This document shows positions 6,866-6,972 of a DNA stretch of 6,972 nt, piece by piece. The DNA is from Candidatus Neomarinimicrobium atlanticum (GTDB lineage: Bacteria > Fidelibacterota > Marinisomatia > Marinisomatales > Marinisomataceae), in contig AQSA01000033.1 in NCBI GenBank assembly GCA_000402815.1, positions 1 to 6,972 of the forward strand, read 5' to 3'. Position 1 is the stretch's first letter; every line of letters starts with the position of its first letter. The position numbers and the translations under genes are program-made. The notes beneath the pieces are model-generated. The model worked only from the letters and a program-made list of their open reading frames with translations, had not been told where the DNA came from and ran no database searches.

Positions 6866-6972
6866 CTAGATAGTAATTTCTAAAGGTGGACTATTAATGG
6901 ACTCAACATTATCTTTAATGTCAAAAGATCTTCTATAGTACTCGAAAGATTTTTTAGTACCTTGCCAATCGT
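6866..6972 (-). CDS. C-terminal end of an unidentified protein (partial, runs off right edge)
   Basis: On the - strand one frame is open from the right edge (first complete codon 6970-6968) to a TAG at 6868-6866, giving 34 visible residues. They start DWQGTKKSFEYYRRSF and end PPLEITI. The composition is that of a soluble, mixed-charge protein tail. The frame uses the same A/T-rich codons as the neighbouring genes, and it ends just beyond the T run of the candidate terminator, as expected for a gene convergent with the SSS symporter. Of the other two - strand frames, one stops after five codons from the edge, and the other stays open for 31 codons but reads as an unremarkable string without charge balance. 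I do not recognise the family, and 34 residues are too few to assign a function. It is probably a real gene end, but it could be a chance open frame. Confidence 0.6.
   Translation of the reverse strand, partial: DWQGTKKSFEYYRRSFDIKDNVESINSPPLEITI

Noticed and set aside
6923..6945. Palindromes AAGATCTT and AGTACT as possible operator sites
   Set aside because: They are short, lie inside the partial - strand coding frame near its 3' end, and are expected by chance.
6872..6972. Alternative - strand frame open from the right edge (starts TIGKVLKN) as the real gene end
   Set aside because: It stops earlier and its residue composition is less protein-like than the neighbouring frame that ends at 6866; the two cannot both be real gene ends.

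Overview
This window is A/T-rich bacterial DNA, roughly one third G+C by eye, with almost no non-coding space. The standard bacterial code fits, because TGA is used as a stop at 2022-2024. The gene content suggests a free-living bacterium with a Gram-negative-type envelope, probably from the Bacteroidota/Marinimicrobia (FCB) side of the tree. Four things point that way: no gene start has a recognisable Shine-Dalgarno sequence, one intergenic promoter resembles the Bacteroidota TTG/TAnnTTTG type, there is a PASTA protein without a kinase, and there is a lipoprotein whose tail resembles BatA-type proteins. This placement is an inference, and no rRNA or other marker is present to confirm it.

Positions 1-4148 (+ strand) look like one tightly packed operon of five genes: peptide deformylase (def, cut by the window edge), methionyl-tRNA formyltransferase (fmt), a membrane-anchored three-PASTA protein, an unrecognised lipoprotein, and the ribosome-associated GTPase hflX. 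The junctions are an 11-bp overlap, a 0-bp gap, a 4-bp ATGA overlap and an 11-bp overlap, so translational coupling is likely. def and fmt handle the formyl group at the two ends of protein synthesis, and HflX rescues stalled ribosomes. The PASTA protein and lipoprotein add two envelope proteins to this otherwise translation-centred operon.

Positions 4114-6812 hold two secondary transporters. On the - strand is a glutamate/aspartate-type dicarboxylate/amino acid:cation symporter (DAACS family), whose 3' end overlaps the 3' end of hflX by 35 bp. It is transcribed away from a + strand sodium:solute symporter (SSS family) across only 41 bp, which must hold both promoters. Both carriers are expected to be sodium-driven uptake systems.

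Positions 6813-6972 contain a short A/T-rich spacer with a weak candidate terminator, and then the C-terminal 34 codons of an unidentified - strand gene that runs off the right edge.

I found no tRNA, rRNA, CRISPR array, insertion sequence or phage feature. Nothing here is clearly a new defence or mobile system. The least explained item is the lipoprotein at 2021-3040.
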